The translations under genes were made by a program, and so were the position numbers. Under the pieces are notes generated by a model that was not told the DNA's origin, ran no database searches, and worked only from the letters and a program-made list of their open reading frames with translations. 13,969 nt of DNA, from NCBI GenBank assembly GCA_041600915.1, contig JBFIJC010000074.1, positions 1-13,969 of the forward strand, in the 5' to 3' direction. Source of the stretch: Nitrogeniibacter sp041600915. GTDB taxonomy: Bacteria; Pseudomonadota; Gammaproteobacteria; Burkholderiales; Rhodocyclaceae. Positions 6,562 to 13,429 of this stretch are shown here, in pieces. Every line of letters begins with the position of its first letter. Position 1 is the stretch's first letter.

Positions 6562-7481
6562 GCGTAGCCAGTCATACGCAAGCGGCCGTTCCGCCGACGC
6601 CGAAAACGGCAGGCTCGCGCGCGTCAGTGGTGGCGCGTCCGGGGGCTGAAGCGGTCAAGGTGAAAGGTTGGATGCGGGCGCACAAGTGGTTGTTGCTGCG
6701 CCGCGTGTCTCAACTGGGCACGCTCGCGCTATTCATGCTCGGGCCGTGGTTCGGGTTGTGGATCGTGAAGGGCAATCTGTCGTCCAGCCTTACGCTGGGG
6801 GTGTTGCCGCTGACCGATCCCTATCTGCTGTTGCAATCGGTTGCGGCCGGGCAGGTGCCTTACAAGGAAGCCTTGTTGGGTGGCGGTATCGTGACGGCGG
6901 TGTATTTGCTGCTCGGTGGTCGTTTGTTCTGCTCCTGGGTGTGCCCGGTCAATATGGTGACCGATGCCGCGGCCTGGCTGCGTCGTCGCTTGGGCATCAA
7001 GGGCGGCAAGGTGCCAAGTGAGTACACGCGCTACTGGTTGTTGGGCTTCACCGTGTTGGCCTCGGCCCTGACCGGGAGTATTGCCTGGGAGTGGGTGAAC
7101 CCGGTGTCGATGTTGCATCGCGGACTGATCTTCGGATTCGGTCTGTCGTGGGGCATCGTGCTGGGGGTGTTTTTCTACGATTTACTGATCGCCAGCCGCG
7201 GCTGGTGTGGCCATGTGTGCCCGGTGGGCGCGTTTTACGGTGTGTTGAACTCGGCTGCGTTGATCCGGGTCACGGCAGACCGGCGTTCGCAGTGCGACGA
7301 TTGCATGGACTGTTTTGCTGTTTGTCCGGAACCGCAGGTTATCCGGCCAGCATTGAAGGCGGTGGCGCAGGACCACCCATTGATTCTTGACAAAGACTGT
7401 ACCAGCTGTGGGCGTTGTATCGACGTTTGCGGCAAGGATGTATTTAGATTGACCACCCGATTCGATAGGAGCGAGTCATGA
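6558..7481 (+). CDS. napH: NapH, membrane quinol dehydrogenase iron-sulfur subunit
   Basis: The 307-residue protein has about four membrane segments (around 50-71, 106-121, 158-177 and 191-212) and two Cys-x3-Cys-Pro motifs typical of NapH: CSWVCP at 125-130 and CGHVCP at 217-222. A cytoplasmic ferredoxin domain follows, with Cys246/249/252/256 and Cys281/284/287/291; the last cluster ends in Cys-Gly rather than the usual Cys-Pro. NapH oxidises quinol and passes electrons to NapG. The ATG at 6558 overlaps the napG stop and is preferred to GTG 6549; AGGGTGG at 6546-6552 can serve as ribosome binding site. The N-terminal 40 residues before the first helix are longer than in E. coli. It overlaps napB by ATGA. 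Confidence 0.95.
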   Translation: MSVASHTQAAVPPTPKTAGSRASVVARPGAEAVKVKGWMRAHKWLLLRRVSQLGTLALFMLGPWFGLWIVKGNLSSSLTLGVLPLTDPYLLLQSVAAGQVPYKEALLGGGIVTAVYLLLGGRLFCSWVCPVNMVTDAAAWLRRRLGIKGGKVPSEYTRYWLLGFTVLASALTGSIAWEWVNPVSMLHRGLIFGFGLSWGIVLGVFFYDLLIASRGWCGHVCPVGAFYGVLNSAALIRVTADRRSQCDDCMDCFAVCPEPQVIRPALKAVAQDHPLILDKDCTSCGRCIDVCGKDVFRLTTRFDRSES

Positions 7482-7927
7482 AAAACAAGACCCGTAATCT
7501 CGTAGTCGCCTTGCTGGCAACGATGAGCCTGGGCATCTCTCTCGGCGTTCAGGCTGCTGACGGCGTTCAGTCCCTTCGAGGGCGAGACGTTTCCGCACCA
7601 GAGCTGGATCCGGGCGGATATGTCGTACCCAAAGATCATGCCCCGACGGCGCGGGACTATGTCCAGCAACCGCCGTTGATTCCGCACAAGGTCGAGGGCT
7701 ATGAGGTCAGCACCAACTTCAACAAGTGTATGGACTGCCATTCCTGGACGCGCTACCGCGAAACCGGTGCAACCAAGGTCAGCCTGACGCACTTCAAGGA
7801 TCGCGACGGCAAGGAATTGTCGAACATCTCGCCGCGGCGCTACTTCTGCAGCCAGTGCCATGTGCCGCAGACCGATGCACCGACGCTGGTTGATAACACC
7901 TTCAAGAAAGCCGAAGGCTTGCGCTGA
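7478..7927 (+). CDS. napB: NapB, diheme cytochrome c electron donor to NapA
   Basis: The 149-residue protein has a Sec signal peptide (basic MKNKTRN, hydrophobic core, likely cleavage after VQA near residue 26) and two heme-attachment sites, CMDCH at 84-88 and CSQCH at 124-128. His70 (PPLIPH) and His105 (LTHF) are at the places expected for the distal heme ligands of NapB. It forms a periplasmic complex with NapA and carries electrons from NapC or NapGH to the catalytic subunit. The start is supported by AGGAG at 7467-7471, six bases before ATG, and by the ATGA overlap with napH. Its hemes must be attached by the Ccm system encoded downstream. Confidence 0.96.
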   Translation: MKNKTRNLVVALLATMSLGISLGVQAADGVQSLRGRDVSAPELDPGGYVVPKDHAPTARDYVQQPPLIPHKVEGYEVSTNFNKCMDCHSWTRYRETGATKVSLTHFKDRDGKELSNISPRRYFCSQCHVPQTDAPTLVDNTFKKAEGLR

Positions 7928-7951
7928 TCCACCGCTTCAAGGGAGCTAGAT

Positions 7952-8587
7952 ATGAGCTACGACAATAACAGGGGCGGCCTCTGGGGACGCCTGCGCGGAG
8001 CCGGGCTCGGGCTGGTGTTGCTGGTGTTCGTGGCGGGCATCCTGTTCTGGGGCGGTTTCAACACCGCCATGGAATGGACCAACCGCGAGGCGTTCTGCAT
8101 CTCCTGTCACGAGATGGAAGAGAACGTCTATCAGGAATATCGCAACACCATCCACTTCTCGAACCGAAGTGGCGTGCGTGCGACGTGTCCGGATTGTCAT
8201 GTGCCGAAAGACTGGACGCACAAGATCATCCGCAAGATCCAGGCCTCCAAGGAGCTATGGCACCATTTCCTCGGGACGGTCGACACGCCTGAGAAATTCA
8301 ACATGAAGCGGCTTGAGCTGGCCGAGAATGAGTGGCGGCGCATGAAGGCGACAGACTCGCGTGAATGCCGGAACTGCCATAACTTCGAGTACTTCGACTA
8401 CTCAATCCAGGGGCGTCGGTCGACCCGCATGCACCAGGACGGCTTCTCCGAAGGCAAGACCTGCATTGACTGCCACAAGGGAATTGCGCACCAGTTGCCG
8501 GCGATTGATCAGGATATCGGCGGCGATAAGGGTGGTGCTGCGCCGGAAGTGTTCCATCCGAAGGAAGCAAAGCCCGCCGGGGGTTGA
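7952..8587 (+). CDS. napC: NapC, membrane-anchored tetraheme quinol dehydrogenase (NapC/NirT family)
   Basis: The 211-residue protein has one N-terminal membrane anchor (about residues 17-36, not obviously cleaved) and four heme motifs in the periplasmic part: CISCH 49-53, CPDCH 79-83, CRNCH 139-143 and CIDCH 171-175. This is the NapC/NirT pattern. It oxidises membrane quinol and passes electrons to NapB. GGGAG at 7941-7945 lies six bases before the ATG, and the gap to napB is 24 bases. The C-terminal tail after CIDCHKGIAHQLP is Gly/Lys/Pro-rich and probably disordered. NrfH-like relatives are excluded by length, gene context and the second-half heme spacing. It is the last nap gene and is followed by an intrinsic terminator. 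Confidence 0.96.
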   Translation: MSYDNNRGGLWGRLRGAGLGLVLLVFVAGILFWGGFNTAMEWTNREAFCISCHEMEENVYQEYRNTIHFSNRSGVRATCPDCHVPKDWTHKIIRKIQASKELWHHFLGTVDTPEKFNMKRLELAENEWRRMKATDSRECRNCHNFEYFDYSIQGRRSTRMHQDGFSEGKTCIDCHKGIAHQLPAIDQDIGGDKGGAAPEVFHPKEAKPAGG

Positions 8588-8619
8588 TACCGCCTCGGCA
8601 GGTGTTTTACGAATCGGGC

Positions 8620-8647
8620 AAAGGGCCGCGCAAGCGGCCCTTTTTTT
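8620..8647 (+). terminator. intrinsic terminator after napC
   Basis: GGGCCGC (8623-8629) and GCGGCCC (8634-8640) form a perfect 7-bp stem with a GCAA tetraloop, followed by seven T (8641-8647). Three A before the stem can pair with the first T residues. The gap to the napC stop is about 32 bases. It should end most nap transcripts before ccmA. Confidence 0.92.
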
Positions 8648-8708
8648 CGCGGCCTCGATTTGATTTCACACATATCCTTTTGCGCCCCAATGTGATTGAA
8701 TCGCGGCC
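8648..8708 (+). other. intergenic region upstream of ccmA; promoter expected but not resolved
   Basis: These 61 bases lie between the terminator and ccmA and are more AT-rich than the flanks. A ccm promoter is expected here, since the terminator should block read-through. I can see TTGATT (8660-8665) and TTGAAT (8696-8701) but no properly spaced -35/-10 pair, and no FNR box: TTGAT at 8660 is not followed by ATCAA after four bases. Confidence 0.3.
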
Positions 8709-9335
8709 ATGCTGGAAGTCACCGAACTCGCCTGCCTGCGCGGCGATCGTATGTTGTTTGCCGATGTTGCACTGACCGTCCGACCCGGCGAGTTGGTGCG
8801 TATTGCCGGCCCCAACGGGGTCGGCAAAACCAGCTTGCTGCGCTTGCTGTGTGGTCTGGGCATGCCCGAGCACGGTCAAGTGAGCTGGAAGGGCGCCCGT
8901 ATCGATCGCGCCCGCGAGGCTTTTCATCGCGACGCGCTCTACCTGGGGCATGCCGCAGCCTTGAACGATTTGCTCAGCCCGCTTGAAAACCTCCGTTTCG
9001 CTGCCGCCTGCCATGGTCTGAGTGCCGATGTGGGGCAGTCCGAGCTCGCGCTCGAGCGCATTGGTCTCGGCCCCCAGCGTGACTTGCCCGCCAAGGTCTT
9101 GTCGCAGGGACAGCGTCGCCGCGTCGGGCTGGCGCGCTTGTACCTGTCCGAAAACATCCCGCTGTGGATTCTCGATGAACCCTTTACCGCGCTGGATGTG
9201 ACTGCCGTGCGGGATCTGGCCGAGTGGCTTGATGCGCATTGCGCCCGTGGCGGCATGGTGGTGATGACGACCCACCAGGATGTCCCTTTCGCCACACCGA
9301 TGCGGACCGTCGATCTCGCGGAGTCGGCATGCTGA
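8709..9335 (+). CDS. ccmA: CcmA, ATPase of the heme c maturation ABC complex
   Basis: The 208-residue ATP-binding protein has Walker A GPNGVGKT (34-41), the ABC signature LSQGQRRR (131-138), Walker B LWILDE (152-157) with D-loop ALD, and the switch His189. Its short length, LGHAAALNDLLSPLENL segment and position before ccmB identify CcmA rather than another ABC ATPase. With CcmB, CcmC and CcmD it forms the complex whose ATP hydrolysis releases heme-loaded CcmE for heme delivery. The start ATG 8709 has no clear ribosome binding site. It overlaps ccmB by seven bases (ATGCTGA, 9329-9335). Confidence 0.96.
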   Translation: MLEVTELACLRGDRMLFADVALTVRPGELVRIAGPNGVGKTSLLRLLCGLGMPEHGQVSWKGARIDRAREAFHRDALYLGHAAALNDLLSPLENLRFAAACHGLSADVGQSELALERIGLGPQRDLPAKVLSQGQRRRVGLARLYLSENIPLWILDEPFTALDVTAVRDLAEWLDAHCARGGMVVMTTHQDVPFATPMRTVDLAESAC

Positions 9336-9997
9336 GCGTTTTCCTCGAAGTCTTGCGCCGTGACCTGTTGCTGGCCTGGCGCAATCGTGCCGACGTGCTG
9401 GTCACCCTGTCCTTTTTTACGATCGTCGCCTGTCTTTTTCCGTTTGGTGTCGGCGCCGAGCCAAACCTGCTGCGCACCATTGCGCCGGGCGTGTTGTGGG
9501 TCGCCGCGCTGCTGGCGACGCTCTTGTCCTTGCATCGCGTGTTTTCTCAGGACCATACCGACGGTGTGCTCGAGCAGCTTTTGTTGTCGCCCGAGCCCTC
9601 CGTTTTGTGGGTCCTGGCCAAGATCCTGGCGCACTGGCTGACCACCGCCGTACCGCTGATCATTGCCGCGCCGGCACTGGCCTTGCTGTTTGATATGACG
9701 CAAAGCGCAACCGTGGTGCTGATCCTATCCTTGCTGCTCGGTACCCCGATCCTGTCGTTGTTGGGCGGGGTGGGTGCAGCGCTCACCCTGGGGCTTCGCG
9801 GCGGCGGCATGTTGCTGGCCCTGCTGGTGCTGCCCTTGTTCGTGCCGATCCTGATTTTTGGTGCGGGTGCCGTGGATGCCTACTTGTCGGGCACCGGCGC
9901 GAACGCGCACTTGATGCTGCTGGGGGGTGGGTCGCTGGCGGCGCTGGCACTGGCGCCGTGGGCGTGTGCCGCCGCTTTGCGAATCGCGGTAGAGTAG
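9329..9997 (+). CDS. ccmB: CcmB, membrane subunit of the heme c maturation ABC complex
   Basis: The 222-residue protein is almost entirely hydrophobic with about six membrane helices. It begins MLSVFLEVLRRDLLLAWR, which matches the CcmB N-terminus, and contains FSQDHTDGVLEQLLLSP, a conserved cytoplasmic loop that contacts CcmA. The frame is open further upstream, but that portion runs through ccmA; ATG 9329 in the ccmA stop overlap gives the normal family length. CcmB pairs with CcmA in the inner membrane; current models place it in release of holo-CcmE rather than as a simple heme exporter. A 52-base gap separates it from ccmC. Confidence 0.95.
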   Translation: MLSVFLEVLRRDLLLAWRNRADVLVTLSFFTIVACLFPFGVGAEPNLLRTIAPGVLWVAALLATLLSLHRVFSQDHTDGVLEQLLLSPEPSVLWVLAKILAHWLTTAVPLIIAAPALALLFDMTQSATVVLILSLLLGTPILSLLGGVGAALTLGLRGGGMLLALLVLPLFVPILIFGAGAVDAYLSGTGANAHLMLLGGGSLAALALAPWACAAALRIAVE

Positions 9998-10049
9998 GCC
10001 CCCGAAAAACTTGCGGTCGTCTTGCCGCAGCTATTGATTTCCTAAGGCC

Positions 10050-10811
10050 ATGGAATCCGGACAACGCTTCAGTCTCTTTCGTTACGCCGCACCGAACGTG
10101 TTTTATCCGCTCGCAGGACGCCTCGCGCCCTGGTTTGCGGCGGCGGCAGTGGCCTTCACATTGGTTGGCCTCTATCTCGGCTTTTTCGTCGCCCCGACCG
10201 ACGCGGTTCAGGGTGAGGTCTACCGGGTCATCTTCATCCATGTGCCGGCGGCGTGGATGTCGATGTTCATCTATCTGCTCATGGCTTTCTGGTCGGCCAT
10301 AGGCGTGATTTTCAATACCCGTCTGTCGGCCATGATGACGCAGGCGCTGGCGCCGACCGGCGCGATGTTCTGTTTTGTCGCCTTGTGGACCGGCGCCCTT
10401 TGGGGGCGGCCCACCTGGGGTGCCTACTGGGTGTGGGACGCGCGGCTGACCTCGCAGCTGCTGCTCCTGTTCCTGTATTTCGGCTTCATGGCCCTGACCC
10501 GCGCGATCGAAGATCCGCGCCGGGCCGACAAGGCGGGCGCCATCCTCGCGCTGGTTGGCGCGGTGAACGTGCCGATCATCTATTTTTCGGTCAAGTGGTG
10601 GAACACGCTTCATCAGGGCGCGTCGGTCAGCCTCACCAAGGCACCGAGCATGGCGACCACCATGCTGGTGGCCATGCTGGTGATGGCACTGGCCTCATGG
10701 GCCTATACGATTGCCGTGGTGTTGTGGCGGGTGCGCTCGATGATTCTTGAGCGCGAGCGCCATACCGAGTGGGTGAGTGAAGTCCTGGATGGCGGGGAGG
10801 TACGGGCATGA
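10050..10811 (+). CDS. ccmC: CcmC, heme-handling protein that loads CcmE
   Basis: The 253-residue membrane protein has about six helices and the tryptophan-rich WWD motif WGRPTWGAYWVWDARLTS (118-135) on the periplasmic side. His64 (IFIHVPAAW) and His188 (WWNTLHQG) match the two heme-ligand histidines of the family. CcmC presents heme to CcmE for covalent attachment. Related CcsA and CcmF proteins have other lengths and motifs. The ATG 10050 is preceded by TAAGG (10043-10047) at unusually short distance. The 52 bases before it contain a weak TGCGG/CCGCA inverted repeat (10012-10029). It ends in an ATGA overlap with ccmD. Confidence 0.96.
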   Translation: MESGQRFSLFRYAAPNVFYPLAGRLAPWFAAAAVAFTLVGLYLGFFVAPTDAVQGEVYRVIFIHVPAAWMSMFIYLLMAFWSAIGVIFNTRLSAMMTQALAPTGAMFCFVALWTGALWGRPTWGAYWVWDARLTSQLLLLFLYFGFMALTRAIEDPRRADKAGAILALVGAVNVPIIYFSVKWWNTLHQGASVSLTKAPSMATTMLVAMLVMALASWAYTIAVVLWRVRSMILERERHTEWVSEVLDGGEVRA

Positions 10812-11008
10812 ACTGGCAATCCGCGTCCGATTTCTGGTCCATGGGCGGGGCCGCTTTCTTCGTGTGGGGATCGTACGGCGTCACATTTGCTTTGATTGCG
10901 CTGGAACTTGTCGTGGTGTTGCGCCGTCGGAAGCAGGTGGTTCAACGGTTGCAGCGGCTGCGTCAGGCCATGAAGGCCAGCACGCGGCGCAAGGAGATTC
11001 AAGAATGA
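10808..11008 (+). CDS. ccmD: CcmD, small membrane protein of the Ccm complex
   Basis: The 66-residue protein has one membrane helix (about 16-38) followed by a strongly basic tail rich in Arg, Lys and Gln. The N-terminal sequence FWSMGGAAFFVWGSYG is the conserved hallmark of CcmD. It stabilises the CcmABC complex and is needed to release holo-CcmE. Both ends are fixed by ATGA overlaps, with ccmC upstream and ccmE downstream. CcmD is often missed in annotation because of its size. Confidence 0.94.
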   Translation: MNWQSASDFWSMGGAAFFVWGSYGVTFALIALELVVVLRRRKQVVQRLQRLRQAMKASTRRKEIQE

Positions 11009-11451
11009 AAGCCAGACAGAAACGTCTGATTCTCGTGGTCGCAGGTGTTGCCTTGCTCGGCGGTGCCGTGGCCTTGGTGCTGTCTGCATTCCAGCAGAAC
11101 CTGGTGTTCTTCCATACGCCCACCGAAGTGGCCGAAGGCAAGGCCCCGCAAGGGCGAACCTTCCGCATTGGCGGCATGGTTGAGGATGGCTCGATCAAGC
11201 GTGACCCGGATGGTATGACCGTGCGCTTCGCGATTACCGATACTGCCAAGTCGATTCCGGTGGCCTACAAGGGGCCCTTGCCCGACCTGTTCAAGGAAGG
11301 CAAGGGCGCGGTGGTGCAGGGCTCCCTGGGTGCTGACGGCCAGTTCGCGGCTTCCGAGGTGCTTGCCAAGCACGACGAAAACTACATGCCGCCTGAAGCC
11401 CAGGACGCCATCGACCAGGCGCACAAAACTGCCGCGACGGTGTCGCAATGA
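11005..11451 (+). CDS. ccmE: CcmE, periplasmic heme chaperone
   Basis: The 148-residue protein has an N-terminal anchor helix (about 8-28), a beta-barrel domain with the conserved GGMVEDGS segment (56-63), and VLAKHDENYMPPE (119-131). His123 is the residue that binds heme covalently in this family and Tyr127 the axial ligand. The HxxxY type, rather than the CxxxY variant of some archaea and deltaproteobacteria, indicates ordinary System I chemistry. CcmE carries heme from CcmC to CcmF. The start ATG 11005 lies in the ccmD stop overlap with AAGGAG at 10991-10996 upstream. The reading frame is open further upstream, but that part overlaps ccmC and ccmD. The stop overlaps the ccmF ATG. Confidence 0.96.
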   Translation: MKARQKRLILVVAGVALLGGAVALVLSAFQQNLVFFHTPTEVAEGKAPQGRTFRIGGMVEDGSIKRDPDGMTVRFAITDTAKSIPVAYKGPLPDLFKEGKGAVVQGSLGADGQFAASEVLAKHDENYMPPEAQDAIDQAHKTAATVSQ

Positions 11452-13421
11452 TTCCTGAGCTCGGACAATTCGCGCTGATTCTCGCCTTCCTCGTTGCGCT
11501 GGTGCAGGGCGTCGTGCCGCTGGTTGGCGCGCACCAGTACCGCTCATCCCTGATTGCCGTGGCCCGGCCGGCGGCCTTGGCGCAGTTTGCGTTCATGGCC
11601 CTGGCCTTTGCCAGCCTGACCTGGGCTTTCATTGCCAACGATTTCTCGGTTGAATACGTCGCCCAGCACTCCAACACCAAGCTGCCCTTGCACTACCGGG
11701 TGACCGCGGTCTGGGGCAGCCATGAAGGCTCCTTGCTGCTGTGGGGTCTGATTCTCGCGGGCTGGACGCTGGCGGTCGCGATGTTCTCGCGGACCTTGCC
11801 CGACATTTTTGTCGCGCGGGTGCTCGGCGTGCTCGGCCTGGTCAGCGGCGGCTTCATCTCCTTCATTCTGTTCACCTCCAACCCGTTCAATCGCTTGTTG
11901 CCGGGCGTGGTCGAGGGGCAGGACCTCAACCCCTTGCTGCAGGATCCGGGGATGATCATTCATCCGCCGCTGCTGTACATGGGCTATGTCGGTTTCTCTG
12001 TGGCCTTCGCCTTTGCGATCGCCGCGCTGATCTCCGGCCGGCTGGATGTGGCCTGGGCGCGCTGGTCGCGCCCCTGGACGAGCGTGGCCTGGGTCTTCCT
12101 CACGTTGGGTATTGCGGTCGGCTCCGGCTGGGCCTACTACGAACTGGGCTGGGGCGGCTGGTGGTTCTGGGACCCGGTCGAGAACGCGTCCTTCATGCCC
12201 TGGCTGGTCGGCACGGCGCTGATCCACTCGCTGGCAGTGACCGAAAAGCGTGGCGCCTTCCGCAGCTGGACGGTGTTGCTGGCCATTGCGGCCTTCTCCT
12301 TGTCTTTGCTGGGCACTTTCCTGGTGCGTTCCGGCGTGCTGACCTCGGTGCACGCCTTCGCCACCGACCCGCGCCGCGGCATGTACATCCTGGGTTTGCT
12401 GGTGCTGGTGATCGGCATTTCGCTGATGCTCTTCGCCTGGCGCGCGCCCAGGCTCGCCGGTGGCGGCAAGTTTGCGCTGGTGTCGCGTGAATCGGTGTTG
12501 CTGGCCAACAACGTGCTGCTGTCGGTGGTCGCCACCTCGGTGCTGCTCGGCACGCTCTACCCGCTGTTTCTCGATGCGCTCAATCTGGGCAAGATCTCCG
12601 TCGGCCCGCCCTACTTCGAGTCGGTGTTTTTGCCGCTGATGATACCGGTCGTCTTGTTGATGGCGATGGGCCCCTTGCTGCGCTGGAAGGGGCACGATAC
12701 GGGCCTCATCCTGGGCAAGCTGGCACCGTGGTTTGTGGCCAGCGTGGTGCTGGGCCTGACTGGCGCCTGGATGGCGGGCACGATGACATGGCGCATGATT
12801 GTCGGCATGTCACTGGCGGCCTGGGTGCTGCTTGTCAGCGCCGTGCTGCTTGTCGAGCGTCTGGGTGAGCGTCCGGGTGTGGCTGCCGGTGTGCGTTTGC
12901 GCGGTATTTCCCGCGCCTGGTGGGGCATGTGGATGGCCCACCTCGGCATCGGTGTGTTCATCATCGGTGTGGCCATGGTTAACGGCACGCAGACCAATAT
13001 CGACGTGAAGATGCAGGTGGGGAGTACCGCTACGCTGGCGGGCTACGACTTCGAGCTGACCGCGATTACCGATGCGCCGGGCCCGAACTATGCCGCAGCA
13101 CGAGGCACTCTCAAGGTGACCCGTGACGGTAAGCATGTCGCTGAGCTCACGCCTGAGAAGCGCATCTACCTCGCGCGCCAGATGCCGATGACTGAAGCCT
13201 CGCTGGATATCGGCTGGTTTGGCGATATCTACGCCTCGATGGGCGAGTTGATCGACGACGACACCTGGATTGTGCGCCTCTATTACAAGCCATTTATCAG
13301 CTGGATCTGGATCGGTTGCTTGCTGATGGCGCTTGGTGGCGGGCTGGCTGCGGCCGACCGACGCTATCGCCGGCTGGCGACACGCACTGCACCAGACGCC
13401 GGCGCGCGTCAAACGGCCTGA
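11448..13421 (+). CDS. ccmF: CcmF, cytochrome c heme lyase subunit
   Basis: The 657-residue membrane protein (E. coli about 647) has many predicted helices. The WWD domain WGGWWFWDPVENASFMPW is at 235-252. His172 (IHPPLLYMGY), His260 (ALIHS), His302 (SVHAFATDP) and His498 (WMAHLGIG) match the four conserved heme-ligand histidines. A large periplasmic loop lies near the C-terminus (about 512-620), before the last helix. CcmF takes heme from CcmE and, with CcmH, ligates it to the CXXCH cysteines of apocytochromes such as NapB and NapC. The ATG 11448 overlaps the ccmE stop. The end is eight bases before the ccmG start. Confidence 0.97.
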   Translation: MIPELGQFALILAFLVALVQGVVPLVGAHQYRSSLIAVARPAALAQFAFMALAFASLTWAFIANDFSVEYVAQHSNTKLPLHYRVTAVWGSHEGSLLLWGLILAGWTLAVAMFSRTLPDIFVARVLGVLGLVSGGFISFILFTSNPFNRLLPGVVEGQDLNPLLQDPGMIIHPPLLYMGYVGFSVAFAFAIAALISGRLDVAWARWSRPWTSVAWVFLTLGIAVGSGWAYYELGWGGWWFWDPVENASFMPWLVGTALIHSLAVTEKRGAFRSWTVLLAIAAFSLSLLGTFLVRSGVLTSVHAFATDPRRGMYILGLLVLVIGISLMLFAWRAPRLAGGGKFALVSRESVLLANNVLLSVVATSVLLGTLYPLFLDALNLGKISVGPPYFESVFLPLMIPVVLLMAMGPLLRWKGHDTGLILGKLAPWFVASVVLGLTGAWMAGTMTWRMIVGMSLAAWVLLVSAVLLVERLGERPGVAAGVRLRGISRAWWGMWMAHLGIGVFIIGVAMVNGTQTNIDVKMQVGSTATLAGYDFELTAITDAPGPNYAAARGTLKVTRDGKHVAELTPEKRIYLARQMPMTEASLDIGWFGDIYASMGELIDDDTWIVRLYYKPFISWIWIGCLLMALGGGLAAADRRYRRLATRTAPDAGARQTA

Positions 13422-13429
13422 AGAGTCTT

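Noticed and set aside
8660..8701. FNR or CRP-type site and sigma70 promoter upstream of ccmA
   Set aside because: TTGAT is not followed by ATCAA at the right spacing. TCACA and TGTGA occur about 22 bases apart and in the wrong orientation for CRP (TGTGA-N6-TCACA). No -35/-10 pair is convincingly spaced.
10012..10029. TGCGG/CCGCA inverted repeat before ccmC as a terminator
   Set aside because: The stem is only 5 bp with an 8-base loop, and no T-run follows. It would not stop transcription inside the ccm operon.
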